Assembly (NCBI GenBank): GCA_900549245.1
Contig: URNQ01000093.1
Location: 1 to 6,969, forward strand
Origin: an uncultured Collinsella sp.
Lineage (GTDB): Bacteria > Actinomycetota > Coriobacteriia > Coriobacteriales > Coriobacteriaceae
Direction of reading: 5' to 3'
Length of the DNA: 6,969 nucleotides
How positions within the stretch are numbered: the stretch's first letter is position 1; the number at the start of each line of letters is the position of its first letter. Made by a program: the position numbers and the translations under genes. Below, one piece after another: positions 4,425 to 6,969 of this stretch. Below the pieces are notes generated by a model. That model worked only from the letters and a program-made list of their open reading frames with translations, had not been told where the DNA came from and made no database searches.

Positions 4425-6968
4425 CTAGCCCAGCAGGTCGACTACGTTGAAGTTGGCGTTGCTCTTGGCGATGACGTCTCGGCCGCCAAAGACGCAGGTG
4501 GGCGACTCGGCTGCGATGCGCGTCACGTCGGTGCCGAGCGAGCGCAGCTCACCGGGCGTGGCGGCGAGCATCTGGGCGCGGCGCTCCTCGCGTGCATGCG
4601 GGTCAAGCCCGGCCAGGTAGGTCGTGTTGCGGCGCTTGGTGAGCGCGTACGGCTTCACCGGCGCGTCCATGCCGCTCACGCAGCTCACGATAAAGCCCTC
4701 AAAGGCGGCCTCGTCGGGCTCAAAGCAGCCAAGCCATGCACCCGCGCGCTTCACGCGCTCAATCGAAGGATCGATCGCCGGGTCGCGGTAGGTGTAGAAC
4801 GCCGTCTGGCGCTCGCCGGCTGCGCGGAATCCGCAGCCGTACGCACCGCCCTTCACGCGGATCTCGTTCCACAGGTAGTCGTAGGAGAGCGCGTTGGCAG
4901 CCACGGCCCAAGCGCCTGTCACGTCGAGCCCCAAGCGACGCGGATCGCACGCACGCGCGGCAAAGCAGATGTCGCTGGGGATCACGAAAGCCTCGTGGCG
5001 GTCGCGCGGCGCCGGCACCACGAGCGCGTCGCGGCCGGCGCCATCGCCAGCGCCCAGTCCCAGGTTACCCGCGGCGTCCCAGTACGCATCGAAGTCCTCA
5101 TCGCTGCCGGTAAAACTCGCCATGCAGCCATCGGCCACAAAGATGCGGTCTGCCAGCTCGGTAAGCTTGGCGCGCAGGTCGTCCAGGCGTTCGTCAAAGT
5201 GGTCGAGCAGGTCGCGCAGGAACAGGTAGAAGTCCACGCCCGAAAGCTGCTCGCGCACCACGGCCGAAGGCGAGCTGTAACTCATCGCGCGACCCAGCGC
5301 CGCCGAGTGACCGTTGTTGATAAAGCCCTGCTCAAGCCCAATGCGAATCTGCGTGAGCACGTCGCGCACGCGGTCGGCGTCGGCATCGAGCAAAAGCGTG
5401 CTCGACCACACCTCGCGCGGCAGGCTCGCCAGCGCATCGATCTTCTCGGACAGGGCGCCGCCGCTCACCAGCAGGTAGGGGTGCACGCCGTCCACGTCGG
5501 GCTGCGTCATGACCTCGGTCGTAAAGCTCAAAAAGCCCAGCTTGCCGGCGAGCAAGTTATCGAGTTCCTCGGCCGAGTGCTCGCTCGTGGGCAGCTGTTT
5601 GAGCAGACGGCAGAGCAGCGTCACATAGGGCAGGTCCTCAAACGCGACGCAGCTCAGGTCGAAATACTGCATGGCGTAGGCCAGGCGGTTGGTGGGAATG
5701 TCGTGGCGCAGACAGGGGATGGGCGCGGTCGTGTCCACAACCAGCGGCGGCTCGGGGCACGCCTCGCCAATGTCGGACACGCGCAGGCGCGGCAACGTGG
5801 CCTTGTCCTCGGGCGTGTCCTCGGCTTCCTGCGCGGCACGCAGCGCGGCCGTGCGCTCGACCACGTTGGCCAGCTCGGAATCGGTCATGGCGTCGCGCTT
5901 GGCTGCCAGCTCAGCGGCCTCGGCGCCCTCCGAACCCTCGGCGGCGTCCACCGGCACCAGCTCGACGAGCGCCATGTGGTCGTTCTCCAGCACCAGCTCG
6001 CGCAGCAGGTCCTCAAAATAGCTGCCGTCCAGCTCGCTACGCAGCTCCTCGTACACCGGGCCGTACTTGAGCGCCAGCGTCGCGGCGTCGTCATCGTAGA
6101 GCCACGTGCTCAGCGCGTCGCACGCAATGGCCACGCCGTCGGCGATACCGTAGTCGCGCTGGCGCAGGTCGTATTCGTTGCTGCTGATGATGGCTTCCAG
6201 GCGCTCGCGCGGAACGCCATGCTCGCATAGGTCGCGGCAGGCGTCCTGGAACACGCGGCGCAGCTCGCGCGCCACGCCGGGCTGCGCGTTTTGCAGCATG
6301 ATGAGCTCGTAGGGCTGCAGGCTCTCGGCCGCGGTGTAGCTCACCACGTTGCCGCCCAGGCCGGCGGCCAGAATGGCCTTCTTAACCGGCGCTTCGTTGG
6401 AGCCCAGCAGCGCCTCGAACAGGATGTCCGCCGCGATCGTGCGCTTGCGGTCGAGCGCGCTGCCCAGCACCAGACCCAGGCCCACCAGGGCGTTCTCGGG
6501 TGTAGTGGCCATCTCGACGCGCTTGTACTCGCAGGTCACGGGCGTCTGCACGCCCAGCGGATTGGGCGCCAGCGTGGACGGGTCCTCGCCGGCGGCGATG
6601 GCGGCGTCCATGCGGCGGCTCGCGGCACTCGGCTGCGACAGATAGCGCTCGTCCAAAAAAACCAGCGCGCGGTCCACGTCCAGGTCACCGTAAAGCGTGA
6701 TGTAGGAGTTGGAAGGATTGTAGTGACGCGCGTGCGTGTCCAGGAACTGCTCGTAGGTGAGCGCCGGAATCGCGCGCGGGTCGCCGCCGCTCTCGTGCGC
6801 ATAGGCGGTGTCGGGATAGAGCGCGGCGTTGACGGCGTCGTCCAGCACGCTCATGGGATCGGACAGCGCACCCTTCATCTCGTTGAACACCACGCCGTTA
6901 TAGCGCAGCGTGCCCTCGCGCAGGCTGGCGGGGGTGCCGTCGCCCCCGCCCGCCCCCCCGCCAAGTTT
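4425..6968 (-). CDS. M16C metallopeptidase, PreP/falcilysin-like (N-terminus beyond window edge)
   Basis: This is a zinc peptidase of the pitrilysin/insulinase class, subfamily M16C, whose relatives degrade oligopeptides inside a closed chamber made of two half-barrels. 847 residues are visible out of the usual 970-1000. The missing N-terminal part should carry the HxxEH zinc motif. The visible part begins with a Gly-rich stretch, then GVVFNEMKG (Glu codon at 6879-6881, probably the distal zinc ligand), SGGDP and YNPSNSYITLYGD, all typical of PreP-like proteins. A helical linker like the M16C-associated domain is encoded at about 5750-6030, with LENDHMALVELVPVD and charged helices. The second half-barrel ends with LWNEIRVKGGAYG (about 4835-4880) and YRDP (about 4779-4793), the conserved Arg/Tyr region near the active site. 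No signal peptide can be judged. A GTG at 6891-6893 is not the true start, because the frame stays open to the edge with conserved sequence before it. The TAG stop is at 4425-4427. Confidence 0.92.
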   Translation of the reverse strand, partial: KLGGGAGGGDGTPASLREGTLRYNGVVFNEMKGALSDPMSVLDDAVNAALYPDTAYAHESGGDPRAIPALTYEQFLDTHARHYNPSNSYITLYGDLDVDRALVFLDERYLSQPSAASRRMDAAIAAGEDPSTLAPNPLGVQTPVTCEYKRVEMATTPENALVGLGLVLGSALDRKRTIAADILFEALLGSNEAPVKKAILAAGLGGNVVSYTAAESLQPYELIMLQNAQPGVARELRRVFQDACRDLCEHGVPRERLEAIISSNEYDLRQRDYGIADGVAIACDALSTWLYDDDAATLALKYGPVYEELRSELDGSYFEDLLRELVLENDHMALVELVPVDAAEGSEGAEAAELAAKRDAMTDSELANVVERTAALRAAQEAEDTPEDKATLPRLRVSDIGEACPEPPLVVDTTAPIPCLRHDIPTNRLAYAMQYFDLSCVAFEDLPYVTLLCRLLKQLPTSEHSAEELDNLLAGKLGFLSFTTEVMTQPDVDGVHPYLLVSGGALSEKIDALASLPREVWSSTLLLDADADRVRDVLTQIRIGLEQGFINNGHSAALGRAMSYSSPSAVVREQLSGVDFYLFLRDLLDHFDERLDDLRAKLTELADRIFVADGCMASFTGSDEDFDAYWDAAGNLGLGAGDGAGRDALVVPAPRDRHEAFVIPSDICFAARACDPRRLGLDVTGAWAVAANALSYDYLWNEIRVKGGAYGCGFRAAGERQTAFYTYRDPAIDPSIERVKRAGAWLGCFEPDEAAFEGFIVSCVSGMDAPVKPYALTKRRNTTYLAGLDPHAREERRAQMLAATPGELRSLGTDVTRIAAESPTCVFGGRDVIAKSNANFNVVDLLG

Positions 6969-6969
6969 C

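Noticed and set aside
3693..6230. 845-codon plus-strand open frame opposite the folate and peptidase genes
   Set aside because: It crosses the stop, intergenic hairpins and start of two well-recognised minus-strand genes and shows low-complexity Ala/Arg/Gly composition, as expected of a shadow frame in GC-rich DNA.

Overview
The window looks like chromosome of a high-GC Gram-positive anaerobe, most plausibly Collinsella or a close coriobacterial relative. The reasons are the strong GC bias in most coding regions, the gene families present, and two kinds of short intergenic hairpin repeat. The genus is inferred from general likeness, not from a marker gene.

Layout, left to right. Positions 1-947 (minus) hold an L-lactate/L-2-hydroxyacid dehydrogenase that lacks only its last few residues. 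A divergent promoter region at 948-1158 separates it from metA (1159-2193, plus), the homoserine O-acyltransferase that opens methionine biosynthesis. The end of metA runs into a structured repeat (copy A, 2141-2255). A gene-free stretch with a good sigma70-type promoter follows. It leads to an orphan gene (about 2562-3515, plus) joining an AbiEi-antitoxin-like N-terminal part to a DUF559/Vsr-like nuclease-fold C-terminal part. A second copy of the same repeat in the same orientation (copy B, 3542-3678) follows that gene. Then come two minus-strand genes: 5-formyltetrahydrofolate cyclo-ligase (3705-4301) and, upstream of it, a large M16C (PreP/falcilysin-like) metallopeptidase (4425-6968) whose N-terminal zinc-binding part lies beyond the right edge. 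A second, unrelated hairpin element (4327-4412) sits between these two.

The metabolic genes are ordinary housekeeping functions: fermentative NAD recycling, methionine entry, folate salvage and peptide degradation. They do not form one pathway. MetA and the folate enzyme both touch methionine/one-carbon metabolism, but they lie on opposite strands with other features between them.

The least explained part is 2141-3678. Here a less GC-rich orphan antitoxin/nuclease-like gene is bracketed by two same-orientation copies of an element made of several repeated left hairpin arms and a single right arm. The arm starts are spaced 22, 29 and 22 bases apart. In copy A the element also supplies the last codons and the stop of metA. 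No CRISPR array, tRNA, rRNA or transposase gene was seen.
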